A DNA stretch of 64,000 nucleotides from Didymella arachidicola (Eukaryota; Ascomycota; Dothideomycetes; Pleosporales; Didymellaceae): positions 1,922,001 through 1,986,000 of the forward strand of contig CM049985.1 of assembly GCA_016630955.3 (NCBI GenBank). The letters run 5' to 3'. Positions 8,944-19,923 of the stretch are shown here, one piece after another; the stretch's first letter is position 1, and each line of letters opens with the position of its first letter. The position numbers and the translations under genes were made by a program. The notes under the pieces are model-generated. The model did not search any database, was not told the origin of the DNA, and saw only the letters and a list, made by a program, of their open reading frames with translations.

Positions 8944-11900
8944 ATGCCCTGCACTTTGAGTTGGCCCGAGGCAGCGCGAGAGCGCGACCTCCATAGGTGG
9001 GTTTGCTGGCGGCTGGTGGGCGTGCTGTCACCCAGATACTAAGAACCACAGATACTACCGCCCATGGCTCGATGCGCAGAGCCTCGTCAACAGCTCCGTG
9101 GGGATTGGAGAGAAGGGCCTCAACACTCTGGGCTACAAGCCCGAGGCCTCGCGCGACAAGAGCTTGACGGCCTTTGCCCAGCTCGCTGCCCTTCGCCTCA
9201 ATGTGCGCCGCTGCATGGTCTCGCTGATCGACTCGAACCGCCAGTACATCCTCGCCGAAGCCACCAAGACGGTCTCGCTGTTCGAGGCAGAGGCAGAGGT
9301 CCCGGAAGACGACGTCTGGCTGGGCAACACCATCCTGAACAAGACCGATGCCGTGTGCTACCACACCTTCTCGTCGACATATACCGCCAAGACAGCTAAA
9401 GGCGACACAGTCACCGCCGAGTGCATGGTTGTTCCCGACTGTCGACAGGACCCCCGCTTCGCAGACAGGGACTATGTCAAGAGCGAGCCAGGAGTGCGCT
9501 TCTACGCCGGCGTGCCCATCATCACCAAGGCCGGTCACCGCATTGGTGGTACGTGAGGAAGTCGCCCCAGACAGCCTGCCCTGCTGACCGCGATGCAGTC
9601 TATGCCGTCTCGGACGAGCGCCCCCGTGACGGCCTCGGCGCCGCCGACATGCGCTTCATGCAGGACGTGGCCGCCGCCGTCATGGAGCACCTCGAGCTCG
9701 CCAAGGACAGCGACGATCGCCTGAAGGGTGAGCGCATGGTCCGTGGTCTGCAGCAGTTCATTGAACGATCCTCCGTCGCCGATATGCGAGACGAGGCCGG
9801 GCCCCGCCTGTCCACCATGGAGCGCCAGACAGAGAACGCCCGTCTGCAGACTCTCGAGGACGACGATGCGTCTGCGTCCGGGACCGTGACTCCGTCGACC
9901 GCTACTAAGCACGCCCAGCGCAAGGCGCACGCCGAGTCTGACACCGCTCGCGTCTTCCACAGAGCGGCGCGTATTATGCGCCAGTCGACCATGGCCGACG
10001 GTGTTGTTTTCTTCGACACGTCGGCTGCCGGTATCAAGGGCGGTCTCTACGACGACGGGGCCTCGAATGCGAGCAGCGACGAAAGTGTCACCAACAACAC
10101 CACCGATTTTGACACCGCTGACTCCACCGCAACAACCAGGCGGCGCAGGAGGCAAAAGGTGACATTTGCTGGTGACGCTGCGTCAGAGCATAAAATTGCG
10201 TCAGATGCTGACAGTAAAGCGTGTCCGGTCGCTGGTTTGTCGTTGCGTCAGGGGGCCGGAGTGATTGCCCACAAGGATTTTGCCTTTAGCGAGGCAGCAA
10301 TGGAACGCTACATCCACCGCTATCCTTTCGGGAAATTCTTCAACTACAACGAAGAAGGCGTTGGGATCAACTCGAGCGATGAGAAGTCGGAGCGCTCAGA
10401 GACTGACCAGTCAGACCGCACAACGACCTCGCCAACCGGACAGCCGAGGAGAAGAAAGCGAAGGGAGAGATTTATCCCCACCGAATTCTTGAAAGTGCTG
10501 CCCAACGTACGAACGCTCATCTTCTTACCATTGTGGGATCCATCGTCAGAGCGCTGGGTTGCTGGAGGCTTCATCTGGACAACCCAAGCTGGAAGGCTGA
10601 TGAGTCCTGAGAACGAGCTCCCTTACCTCCAAGCCTTTGGCAATAGCATCACAAGCGAAGTGGCGCGCCTAAGTGCGCAAAAAGCGGATCGAGCCAAAAC
10701 GACATTCATCGCCTCCATCTCGCACGAGCTTCGGTCTCCACTCCACGGTATCCTTGGATCAGTCGAATTCCTTCGCGACACAGTTGCTTCGGCATATCAA
10801 GAGTCGTTGGTATCTTCCATCGAAACATGTGGTAAAACACTGCTAGACACGATTGATCACGTCCTCGATCATGCCAAGATCAACAAGCTACGGAATACAG
10901 GAGCACGCAAGAACAAGCGCGGCGCCGAGGGACGGACGAAGAGGCTGCCATCCGACAACTCCATCTTGGGAGTCACGGCCGACTTCGACTTGGCTCAGTT
11001 GGTCGAGGAAGTCTGTGATACAGTTTGCGCTGGACACACCTTCCGCAAGAATCACAGCATCAATACCATTTCGACGGACGTTGACACTGAACATGCAGGC
11101 GTGAGTAGAGCGACAGGGGAGGACTCGACCACTGTCAATGGTGGCAAGGTTGTAGTCGGCAAAGACAACCAGTCCGTCATTGTTTCGCTGATAGTCGCGC
11201 CGTACGTCAGTTGGGCCGTCCGCTCACAGCCAGGCGCTCTTCGAAGAATCATCATGAACCTCCTTGGTAACGCTCTGAAGTACACTGATACCGGCTTCGT
11301 TGCGCTGAACCTGGTCCAATCTGGGAGTACACCGCAACACATCAACGTGAGCCTGACCGTTGAGGATTCTGGTCGCGGAATGTCTGCAGACTTCCAGAAG
11401 GCGCACCTCTTCTCGCCATTTAGCCAAGAAGACCCATTTGCTTCAGGTACTGGGTTGGGTCTTAGTATCGTCAAGCAAATTGTGGAGTCCTTGAGGGGTG
11501 AGATCAACGTCAAGAGTACAGTGAGCGTTGGAACACGGATCAACGTCACACTTCAGCTGCCCGTCGGCTCGAGTGAGGCTACCAAAGTGCACCGCAACTT
11601 ACTGGATGCACCAGAGTCCCTCAGAGGGACGTCTGTCAGCATTCTCTGCGAATGCGACTCAATTGGTGGCCAGCGCGGTGTGAAGGTCAAGGAGTCCATG
11701 TCCAATGCCTGCCAAGGCTTCAACATGAACGTTCTTGACATTTACGACCCCAACTTATCGAACAAGAAGGTGGATTTCCTCTTGACCGATGCACCCTCTC
11801 TTGACCGACTACTGCAAGAGTCAAGCTCAAGCTGGGTCAACGAGACGCCGCTGACTGTGGTCTGCGTGTGCACGGACACGGCAGAGAAGACAAACCTTGA

Positions 11901-12728
11901 GAAGCGACTAGGCAGACAGATCGAAGCTCTGGGCTGGACGGCGGAGGTTCTCACTCAACCGTACGTTGGTCCAGATATCCATCACAATAACGCAACAGCT
12001 AACGAAATCATAGATGCGGACCTCGTAAACTCGCGCGTACACTTCTCCAGTGCCAGAAGCGCGCTGCCAAGACAGCCCACGACCGCCACATCACCCGCTC
12101 CATGACCGCCCTCGGTCTCCACGAACATCAAACCCTCGCACCTCCCGGCGCCTTAACCGAAGACCAACGCAGCATAAGCGACAGCGTCGCCATCTCGCCT
12201 CCGCCCGAGGACTGCTCAATAACCACCTTCGGCGCCCCCTCACCACCCCCCGTCCTCCCCTTCTCCTCAACCATCACCCCACCCCAGTCCATAACCCCCA
12301 GCTCCCCTGCCCCAACCGAAGGGTCCGAATACTTCAACCCCCGCGTCCTCCTCGTCGACGACAACGCAATCAACCTCAAACTCCTCGTCGTCTTCGCCAA
12401 GCGCCAAAAACTGCGCTACTGCGAAGCCATGAACGGCCTCGACGCATTCGAAACGTTCAAATACGAAGCCACCCAAACCGCACCCCCAACACGCCCCTTC
12501 GACTTCGTCCTCATGGACATCAGCATGCCCATCATGGACGGCCTGACGAGCACGCGCAGTATACGCAAATTCGAAAAGGAGAATGGGCTGCCAAGGAGCC
12601 ATATCGTTGCCCTTACGGGCCTCGCGAGCGCGCAGGATCAGCAGGATGCGCAGGATGCGGGCGTGGATATGTATCTCGTTAAGCCGGTGAAGTTTGCGGA
12701 TATTAAGCGCATTTTTGGCGGGAGGTGA
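8944..12728 (+). CDS. Hybrid histidine kinase, GAF-HisKA-HATPase-REC (four exons)
   Basis: A fungal two-component sensor that should autophosphorylate on His and pass phosphate to its own receiver, then to an HPt protein. I join exons 8944-8996, 9052-9548, 9599-11960 and 12014-12728 (introns of 55, 50 and 53 nt). The joins restore HRYYRPWLDAQ, HRIGVYAVSDERPRDGL and QPCGPRKLA without breaks, giving 1208 residues. An in-frame stop lies just before the ATG. A GAF domain covers about residues 30-210. The H-box SHELRSPLHGIL has its phospho-acceptor at His559. N (NLLGNALKYT), G1 (EDSGRGM), F and G2 (GTGLGLSIV) boxes are intact. The receiver has LLVDDN, phospho-acceptor Asp1139 (LMDISMP) and the Lys of LVKPV. 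There is no membrane span, so the sensor is probably soluble; the signal is unknown. Confidence 0.93.
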
Positions 12729-13351
12729 GGGTCATGATGCATCGACTAATTTGGATTGCACGGCGGGGTATGGTTTTGACGGCAGGCTGCGCTTTGCACG
12801 GCAGGCTAGGCCACGGTTCGGACACAGCAGGCTGGAAACATTGCTTTTCTTCGTGGCATTTACCGGCGTCTTGCATTGTGCATCACGAGCATACACATTG
12901 GAGTTGGCGGGTCTATCTTTTTTCACGCATTAAACGAAGGCATATGGATGGGTTTCTATGCGCTTCCTGGAGCGCAATTCTCACTCATAATTTCACTGCT
13001 CCTGACGCATGTGCACTAGATCTTGACGTCTTGTCGATTCTGGCTTGTAGTATTTGCCCCGATGGTATGAGAAGTGCGGGATCGGTGATTGCTGAGCGGT
13101 CAAGTAGAGTTATTGGGGGTTTAAACGTGTGTTGCAGCGCCGCCGGGATTTGGGTGGCATCATCCTAAGCGCTAATGTGCTGATGTAAGTCTCAGTCTGA
13201 TACCTAGGGGAGATGCCGAATTCTCCTCTTGGCTGCATACATTCCTGTAGCACAAGTGCCGATCTGGCTGCGGGCTGGATCAACCATACGATGAGCCTGT
13301 GCCCCAGGTGTGGATTGTCCATGCCGCATGGCCGAGGAATCCTGCACTCCT
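12729..13351. other. Convergent spacer, 0.6 kb
   Basis: The region lies between the kinase stop and the HET gene stop. No coding signal or repeat was seen. Confidence 0.4.
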
Positions 13352-15352
13352 TCATCGGATTTTAAATTCCTGTAGACGGCTCTGTTGCCACATCCTACGG
13401 CTCCTCCTCTCACACTCCCAGTCTCTGACGCCAGACACATGAGCATTGCCAACAAGGAAGCACTGCTCGCCATATGGGCGAAGGACCACAGGGTGCTTCG
13501 CACCTCCGATGATAGCGACAATGTCAGCCTGTTGCATAGCACTTGGGCCTAGACCGAAACTGCCATCTGAGACCTTGAACAACTTGTGACAGTCCCAAAC
13601 AGAGCGAACGTGCTCGTAAGCATCCATGACGTCCATCTTGCTGGGAGCATTTTCGTCCTTGTGAGTCTGGCGAGGACGCATCGAATAGAAACTCTGGTGC
13701 AGGCTGTTCATCACCTCCCGACAGCGATATGAACCGTGTTGGCTCGTCGCTCTCACGGAGCGGTAGTCAAATAGAGAATCCACAATCGAAGACGTCTTTG
13801 ACACATCGCCTTCGATGTGTAGTGCACACGCGAGCAACACACTGATCAGCAGACAATCTCGCTTCTGGGTCTCTGCTTTTGACCTCCGGTGCACTCTCCG
13901 GGTGACGACTTGAAGTTTGGATCGGTCCGGTTCCGGATACTTGAAGTTATTGAGCCAGAATGAGGCGATGTTGCAAAAGCTTGCCATGGGGAATTGACCA
14001 CCAATACATTGTGGTTCAACGCAGCGGACAGTCCCAACAATGAAACCAGTTGCAAGTAGAGTCCGTCTATCCAAATCCTGACGATCCAACTGTGGTTGGC
14101 TCCGGAATGGCCTCAGCAGATCATCTCGTTGCTCTGTGACGTGGACCATGGAGCGGGTAGTTGTAAACGGCAAAGCAGGCTGTGCAAAATCCGGGACCCA
14201 GGAAGGTAACTTTGAATCGCAAGGATCCCACGGTTGATGATGGCTAACGAACAACCAAAGTTTGTGCAACAAGCGCCGCTCAATGCACTTCTCAGCGAAG
14301 TCCTGATAGATCTCACTGACGGCCATGTCGTAGTCCGGTACGATCGACTTGGCAACATGAAATGCCTCTGGCGACCAAGCCTTGGAGTACCTCAACCCTA
14401 GTATTGCATAGATGCGATCACGATCATCGCTGCATTTCATACCTCTGGTCCAGTCCAGAACGTGCAGTATCGTCCGCGTCCTACTAGCCTCCGAATCGCG
14501 CATCTCTCCCGCCCACATGGGCAGCTCATGCGGTCCTTGTTGGTTGAACGCATGTGCGTGCCGCTGAAAGGCGTCATAGTTCATGGCCGCGTCGCCCCAT
14601 ATAAGCGTGGCCCTGATCGCCATGAGGGCTTCTTGCACGACCCAGAGTCGCTGGAACCACTCACACTCCAAAATGTGCCGCGTAGCTAGACGCGCTGCTT
14701 GTATGCGCTCCGGTGTTTTCCGCCTGTCGACCGCCTGTAGGGCGCCAAAACTGGCGGCCGCTATCCCACGCGGGTCAGGTCCCAGCCAGATGATGACAAA
14801 GGTTGCCGTTTCGTATATTGAGCCCATTCTTTGGATTTGAGCTGAGCGTTCATCAGAGTTCTCTTGGTTGATGCATAACGCATCGATCCATATCAGTCTT
14901 TCTTTGCTCTGCCACCGGAGTCGGCGCAGAGCCACTTCGAGGTTCTCCGTGATGTGTAATCGGCCGTTCTCTAGTTGTATAGAAGCTCTGTGAGTAGATT
15001 GGCCCCATACATACGATAGAGCTTCCCACTCAAAATCTTTCTGACCCAATTCTACTGTGCATAGCTTGCCAGATAAAGGATCCTGGTCGGTCCCAGGTTC
15101 TAGTCTGAGGAGGCGTATTTCGTCAGAATCCTCGTGAAGCGGCTGGTATATCCCTCCACAACTAGGATACGAGCAGCTGGGAGGCCCGCTGATGAAGGAC
15201 TCACAAATAAATGATTCGTCAGTACTGGAGTATCTGAAACTTGATTCGCTAGAGGATTCGCTGGTACCGTATACAATTTGTGCATTTGTCTGCCGCGGCT
15301 GAGGGGCCGCAGACCGGCGAAAGATACGTTTGAATGATAGAGGAGCATGCAT
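13352..15352 (-). CDS. HET-domain protein (heterokaryon incompatibility type)
   Basis: A single frame of 666 residues. After a Ser-rich N-terminus, the HET domain (PF06985) starts near residue 108 with WEALSYVWG. It continues through ALRRLRW, LIWIDALCINQEN, ERSAQIQRMGSIY and VIIWLGP, the standard motif order. The C-terminal 400 residues are the divergent partner region, including a DRIYAILGL motif typical of the family. HET proteins trigger cell death after fusion of unlike hyphae; most genomic copies have no tested partner. The gene sits beside transposon relics, a usual setting for this fast-evolving family. The coding frame looks intact. Confidence 0.92.
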   Translation of the reverse strand: MHAPLSFKRIFRRSAAPQPRQTNAQIVYGTSESSSESSFRYSSTDESFICESFISGPPSCSYPSCGGIYQPLHEDSDEIRLLRLEPGTDQDPLSGKLCTVELGQKDFEWEALSYVWGQSTHRASIQLENGRLHITENLEVALRRLRWQSKERLIWIDALCINQENSDERSAQIQRMGSIYETATFVIIWLGPDPRGIAAASFGALQAVDRRKTPERIQAARLATRHILECEWFQRLWVVQEALMAIRATLIWGDAAMNYDAFQRHAHAFNQQGPHELPMWAGEMRDSEASRTRTILHVLDWTRGMKCSDDRDRIYAILGLRYSKAWSPEAFHVAKSIVPDYDMAVSEIYQDFAEKCIERRLLHKLWLFVSHHQPWDPCDSKLPSWVPDFAQPALPFTTTRSMVHVTEQRDDLLRPFRSQPQLDRQDLDRRTLLATGFIVGTVRCVEPQCIGGQFPMASFCNIASFWLNNFKYPEPDRSKLQVVTRRVHRRSKAETQKRDCLLISVLLACALHIEGDVSKTSSIVDSLFDYRSVRATSQHGSYRCREVMNSLHQSFYSMRPRQTHKDENAPSKMDVMDAYEHVRSVWDCHKLFKVSDGSFGLGPSAMQQADIVAIIGGAKHPVVLRPYGEQCFLVGNAHVSGVRDWECERRSRRMWQQSRLQEFKIR

Positions 15353-17108
15353 AGATTCTACTCGATTCTAGGATTGTAGGATAGTAGGATGCTGGAGGAA
15401 CTTGACTATGCGGTCAATCGAAGGAGGTGCTGACCACCCTGTATGTCAGCTTCGTTTTCGGTCACCCCGCGCCGGCGCTTAGCCATATCTGCTACCGCCT
15501 CGACGACCTTACTGCAAAGGGAACTGCAAGGTAAAAGAGCCAAAGACGAAGGAGTCTGTAGGGCGATGATGTGGGAAGCAATGTCGTTGGAGGACCGTTG
15601 CTACAGAAAGGAACGAGAACCTCCAGTACTCGTCACCGCTAGTCGCGGTCTCACCCAACCCTGGCATGAATTCCACCTTCCGGTTAGGACCAACAAAGAG
15701 CAATAAAGGTTTTTTTTGGGACAACCGATTCGGGTCAGGTTCTGTGTATTAGATCGCTGCATACTTGACCCGATGTAACGGCGCGATGCCTTCTAGATTT
15801 GCGACCCAACCACGTGGGAACGTGCTAGCGTGTTTGAGGTACGCTGACGATGGGTTATGGTTGGGTTAAGGTTGGGTAACGTCACGTGGGACCCGACCTC
15901 AACCCAACCCTATAGTGGAGACTACCTTAACCCAGGTATAGCTCGATGGTGTACACTTTGACTAGTCGAAGAGTGGCCACTTCCTTCTCACGTAAGTCTT
16001 TCAACGTTGGAACTGGGATCAGGTTTGACAAAACATACAGGAATAGGCCTGCAGGCAGCCACTACAGTATGCAAACCTAGGAATACTGTAAGAACAAGGC
16101 TCAAACAGCCCAGGTGCGCACCGAGGCTATGCGCAATCTTGGGCTGCGTAGGACTCCGTTCAACGCGTGGCCCTCTGCGCAAGGTCTTGAGACACTGGCG
16201 TGAAATATGCAGAGCTCGAACAGCACGTAAACTTCGAGCCGACCCAGCACGTACTGCCCAAGGGACAGAGAGGAGTCCTGGCCTTTGTGTTGCCGACGAC
16301 GTCAGTTCGCAGCTGTAGTCGATAACCTCAACCTCGTGCGCATCACACCATCCTAGCCCACAAGCATCAACGTCTTTAACACAGTGGTGCCATATCACCA
16401 ACGCCAGCAACGCAAGATACGGATCATTGATCTTGATCACGACACATCGACGGATACCGATATTGAGAAGATCAAGGTCCGTGTCATGCCAGGCTTGATT
16501 TGTATATCGCTTGGTCTCCAGCACATCGACGGCATCGTTCACGTCTTCGAGCAGGCGGTCGTCGGCACAGGTCTTGTCTTAAGCCAGCCGGTGAAGAGAG
16601 CCGACCGGGAAGCGTGCATCATCTGCTGATGCCAGCGATGGGCCATTTTATGCCTCAAAGCCCATTCAGCCAAACGGCAAGCCTAGTCGTGCAATAAAAG
16701 CGGACGCGGCGCAGGAAGTGCGCGAGTTGGCGGCGGAGCGAGGAAGCGATTGCATCACGTTCGCAAAAGAAGAACAGCTACTAGACATCTATACCGAGTC
16801 AGCAAGGGCCCATCAAATGCGTAAAGCAAGGCAAGATTCGGTGCTATAGATCAGGATTTTACGGTTTTCAACAGTATGCTTTAGCCAGGGATAACTGCGA
16901 TCTTATAGATCAACAACATCATGTAAAGGGTGCAAACGAAGGGAGAAAATGACTTACGACAGGTTAGGGGCGTGCACGCATGCTTCGACATGCGCGCTGA
17001 TGAAGCGTCGCGCTTTCATCGTGGGATTGTGTGGGACGAAGGTTGGAAACTTGACGCGCGAAGAATGGCGCGCAGAGCTTGAGCCTGCTTAGTCACCAAC
17101 GCATGATA
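15353..17108. other. Decayed 1.75-kb spacer with coding-like scraps
   Basis: No intact gene is visible. Between 15820 and 15945 the DNA alternates TTGGGTT and AACCCAA blocks with two CACGTGGGA motifs, so it can fold into hairpins. On the minus strand at 15988-16542 an open frame contains hydrophobic, protein-like sequence (LLNIGIRRCVVIKINDPYLA). On the plus strand 16628-16849 is a 73-codon stretch rich in Ala, Glu and Arg. Neither has a recognisable family. They may be remains of a degenerated mobile element or gene. Confidence 0.45.
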
Positions 17109-18691
17109 ACGTGTTCCACCACCAAGTGGGCCACACCAGCAACCGGGCCACCCCACCACAGCTGACGCGACGCTCCACACGATAGCAACAATGCCACAAC
17201 CACAACGCCCTCTGTCGCCTCAAAGACAAGGTAGATGTCTTCTTGCTACTCAAGCGCTTCAGTTAAAGCAAGTACAAAGCCAGCGTTTGGCGTCGCGGCT
17301 ATATTCTGTCCCTCGTACGACTCTTCAACGTCGGCTTCAAGGTATCCGCCCTAAACACGAGACTACGCCACACAATCGAAAGCTATCTTCTACTGAGGAG
17401 CAGTCTCTTGTACAATGGATCCTAGACCTTAATCGACGAGGCTTTCCACCCTATATTATTGATGTACGACGCATGGCAGACGCTCTACTCGCAGCCCGCA
17501 GCCAAGATCCACCTCCTCCACCTGTAGGCAAGAACTGGGTGTTGCGCTTTGTCAACAGCCAGTCTGAGCTACAGACAAAGTGGAATAGGAAGTTCCACAG
17601 TCAGCGCGCTTGCTGCGAGGATCCTGTCGCTATCGCAGCGTGGTTCAAGCTCGTAGAGGAGACGCGGCAGACCTATGGGATACTAGACGCAGACACGTAC
17701 AACTTTGATGAGACTGGCTTTATGATAGGCGTCGCAGCGACGTCTAAAGTAGTCACGAGCTCAGATACAGCAGGTCGCGCTACTGTTATACAGCCAGGTA
17801 ATAGAGACTGGGTCACGACGATTGAGTGTATCAACGCGTCTGGCTGGTGTCTTCCACCGTTCGTGATCCTGTCTGGTAAGCAGCACCAGGCTAGCTGGTA
17901 CCACCACATCCCTATAGACTGGGTGCTTGCTGTATCAGACAACGGCTGGACGACAGATAAGCTTGGCGTAGAGTGGGTAAAGCACTTTAATAGATATACA
18001 GCGCCTCTACCATATTGACAAGATAGACTTCCTTACAGCCTATACACAGATCCGGCCAGCAGCACTCACGCAGCAGAACATCCAGGCAGGCTTCCAGGCG
18101 ACAGGGCTTATCCCTCCCTGTCCAGAACGCGTCCTATCGTCGCTCACTGTCGTCCGCACGCCGTCTCCACCAGGGACAACAGCAGACAACGTCGCATGGA
18201 CCGCAGAGACGCCACGTACGATAGCGCAGCTTGAGCAGCAGGCTCGACATGTACAGGACCTGCTTCGTCGCCAGTCACAGAGCCCAACAAGCCAAGCTAT
18301 ACGCCAGCTTGTCCAAGGTTGTCAGCTTGCGATGAACTCAGCGACTATACTCGCAGAGGAGAATAGGAAGCTTCGTACAGCTAGTCAGCGCCAGCGGCGT
18401 CAATATATAGCTCGTGGAGTAGTGCTACAGGCTCAGCAAGGCCAGCAGCTTGCTGCAGAGGCAGAGAGGGTGGTCGCGGAGGTAGAACAAGCTCAGGCTA
18501 CTCAGGGACGTCAACGCGCACCACCAACGTGTACAAAGTGTCATACCCAAGGACACACGCGGACTCAATGTACACAGTAATAGACTAGCTATCTACAAAG
18601 TTCTATGCTATTATCTTATGTTGTTGTAGAGCTATCACGTGGAGAGTCGCGTTAAGTTGGGTGGGGTGCGCAGCTTACTGGTGGAACACAG
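17109..18691 (+). mobile_element. Pogo/Fot-like DNA transposon, internally deleted, with terminal repeats
   Basis: The ends are inverted: GTGTTCCACCA at 17111-17121 matches TGGTGGAACAC at 18679-18689. Inner blocks ACCCCACC, ACGCGAC, CTCCAC and GATAG recur in the same order from both ends, with about 16 extra bp on the left. TA dinucleotides at 17107-17108 and 18692-18693 fit the TA target of the Tc1/mariner/pogo superfamily. Inside is one transposase gene lacking its central part. The element is about 1.58 kb; a complete relative with the missing 110-130 codons would be about 2 kb. Confidence 0.85.
17191..18580 (+). pseudogene. Transposase relic: Psq/CENP-B HTH, half a DDE domain, zinc knuckle
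   Basis: The 5' part (17191-18018) encodes a helix-turn-helix region (SRLYSVPRTTLQRRLQG), a Tc5/CENP-B-type second HTH, and the start of the DDE_1 domain including the first acidic residue in NFDETGFMIG. After HFNRYT the normal frame jumps to KIDFLTAYTQIRP (from about 18020), in another frame. The segment that normally carries the LDGHxSH motif and the third catalytic acid is missing. The 3' part ends in a CX2CX4HX4C knuckle at residues just before the stop at 18580, as in several fungal pogo elements. Without two of three catalytic acids it cannot be active, though the DNA-binding half could still be made. Confidence 0.88.
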
Positions 18692-18694
18692 TAC

Positions 18695-18776
18695 CACCAC
18701 CTGGATAAAAAATATCGGATACCTTTGGCCGCTAACCTCATCAAAAGTGTCCGACTTTTTTTTTGTCTAGGTGGTG
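18695..18776 (+). repeat. 82-bp inverted-repeat mini-element, copy 1
   Basis: The ends CACCACCTGGATAAAAAA and TTTTTTGTCTAGGTGGTG are near-perfect inverted repeats of about 28 bp around a 25-bp centre containing CTTTGGCCGCTAACCTCA. Copy 2 lies in reverse orientation at 63891-63970. Copy 1 starts two bases after the TA at the right end of the pogo element, so the two elements are practically joined. It codes for nothing. It could be a miniature inverted-repeat transposable element. Confidence 0.88.
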
Positions 18777-18906
18777 ATACGTAGATATTGTGTACTTTGC
18801 ATAATTATCACAACAACGTTCCCAAAGCCTGGAGCAACTTTCGTTCAAGAATTCATCTAGTCATTAAGTCATGTAGGTCATGAGTGGCACCAGACCTTCA
18901 GATCAT

Positions 18907-19923
18907 CTATCGCACAACTGTGCCGCTCTTGAAGGTTGCGCTCCCCTTATCCCAGCCCTGCTGGCCATTCTTCCTGTGCTGCCCGCGGTGTCTGTGACCT
19001 TCATATTTCTCCTTGTCAGCGTACCCATACTCCGAATCTCTTGCCCTGTCTCTCCTTCTCTCGTCTTTCCCTTCGTAATACGCATCGCGGTGTCTGTGTC
19101 GCTCGTACTCTCTATCTTCGCGGCCTTCTTCTCTGCCCTCACGGAATGCATCTCGGTGTCGGTGCGGACGCCCTTCTTCACTGTGGCTTCTCTGCTTGTC
19201 TTTCGCGTACTTTCTGCCACCTAGTCCTCCGAGAATCAGACCCGCTGCTGTGCCGAGCCCAGGGAAGATTGCATCGCCGATAATACCTCCAGCACCAGCG
19301 CCCAGAAATGTGTCTCTGTTGTCATGCTTCTTCTGGTGAGTCTTCGTTCGGTGGCCGCGAGACCGTTCGTATTCCCTGTCGCTGTAGTGTGAGTCGCGAT
19401 CTACGTCCCTCGAGGGACTGTGATCGCGTGTGCGGTCGCGGCTTCGCCGGTGACGATGTCTGCGATGCCGCGACGACTCACTGTCCGTATCATCGCTTTC
19501 CGAACCAAGCGCAGTTGAATCTTGGTCTGCGAATCGCACTCGACCAGCGGGCTGCGAGTGACTGCGCATATGCTGTAGTGGCGGTCCTAGCATTCCATTC
19601 TGTGGTGGAGGAGGAGGAGGAGGAAAGTATGGTGCGGCTGCCCCTTGATAGCCGTTTCCTGCATATCTTTGCTGTTGTGGCGGAGGATGAGCTTGCATAT
19701 GTTGCTTCTCCTGTTGCGGAACGTATGGCGAGTACGAAGGAGGCGGTGTATTTGCGTAGGGTGGTGTCTGGTATTGCTGCTGCTGCCACTGCTGCGCTGG
19801 AGGCTGCTGTTGCTGTTGGTACTGTGGTTGGTGTTGCGCATGCTGTGGGTACGGCGCAGTTGGATGCTGGTTATGGTATTGTTGCGCTCCTTGACTACCC
19901 AGGTAGTATTCGGCAGAAGCCAT
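18907..19923 (-). CDS. Glycine-zipper protein with Gln/Pro-rich and Arg/His-rich arms
   Basis: A 338-residue single frame. Residues 1-130 are Gln-, Tyr- and Pro-rich and disordered. Residues 140-215 are charged Asp/Arg/His/Ser repeats. Residues about 217-248 form a glycine zipper (GAGAGGIIGDAIFPGLGTAA and GLILGGLGG), the one hydrophobic segment, able to span or dimerise in a membrane. The rest is an Arg/Glu/His repeat tail. This arrangement is common in filamentous-fungal proteins annotated as PRP- or DUF3824-like. The function is unknown. The start Met is followed by ASAEYYLG, a plausible native N-terminus. Confidence 0.75.
   Translation of the reverse strand: MASAEYYLGSQGAQQYHNQHPTAPYPQHAQHQPQYQQQQQPPAQQWQQQQYQTPPYANTPPPSYSPYVPQQEKQHMQAHPPPQQQRYAGNGYQGAAAPYFPPPPPPPQNGMLGPPLQHMRSHSQPAGRVRFADQDSTALGSESDDTDSESSRHRRHRHRRSRDRTRDHSPSRDVDRDSHYSDREYERSRGHRTKTHQKKHDNRDTFLGAGAGGIIGDAIFPGLGTAAGLILGGLGGRKYAKDKQRSHSEEGRPHRHRDAFREGREEGREDREYERHRHRDAYYEGKDERRRDRARDSEYGYADKEKYEGHRHRGQHRKNGQQGWDKGSATFKSGTVVR

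Noticed and set aside
15820..15945. Interstitial telomere repeats
   Set aside because: The blocks are TTGGGTT, not tandem TTAGGG, and they are interrupted and occur on both strands.
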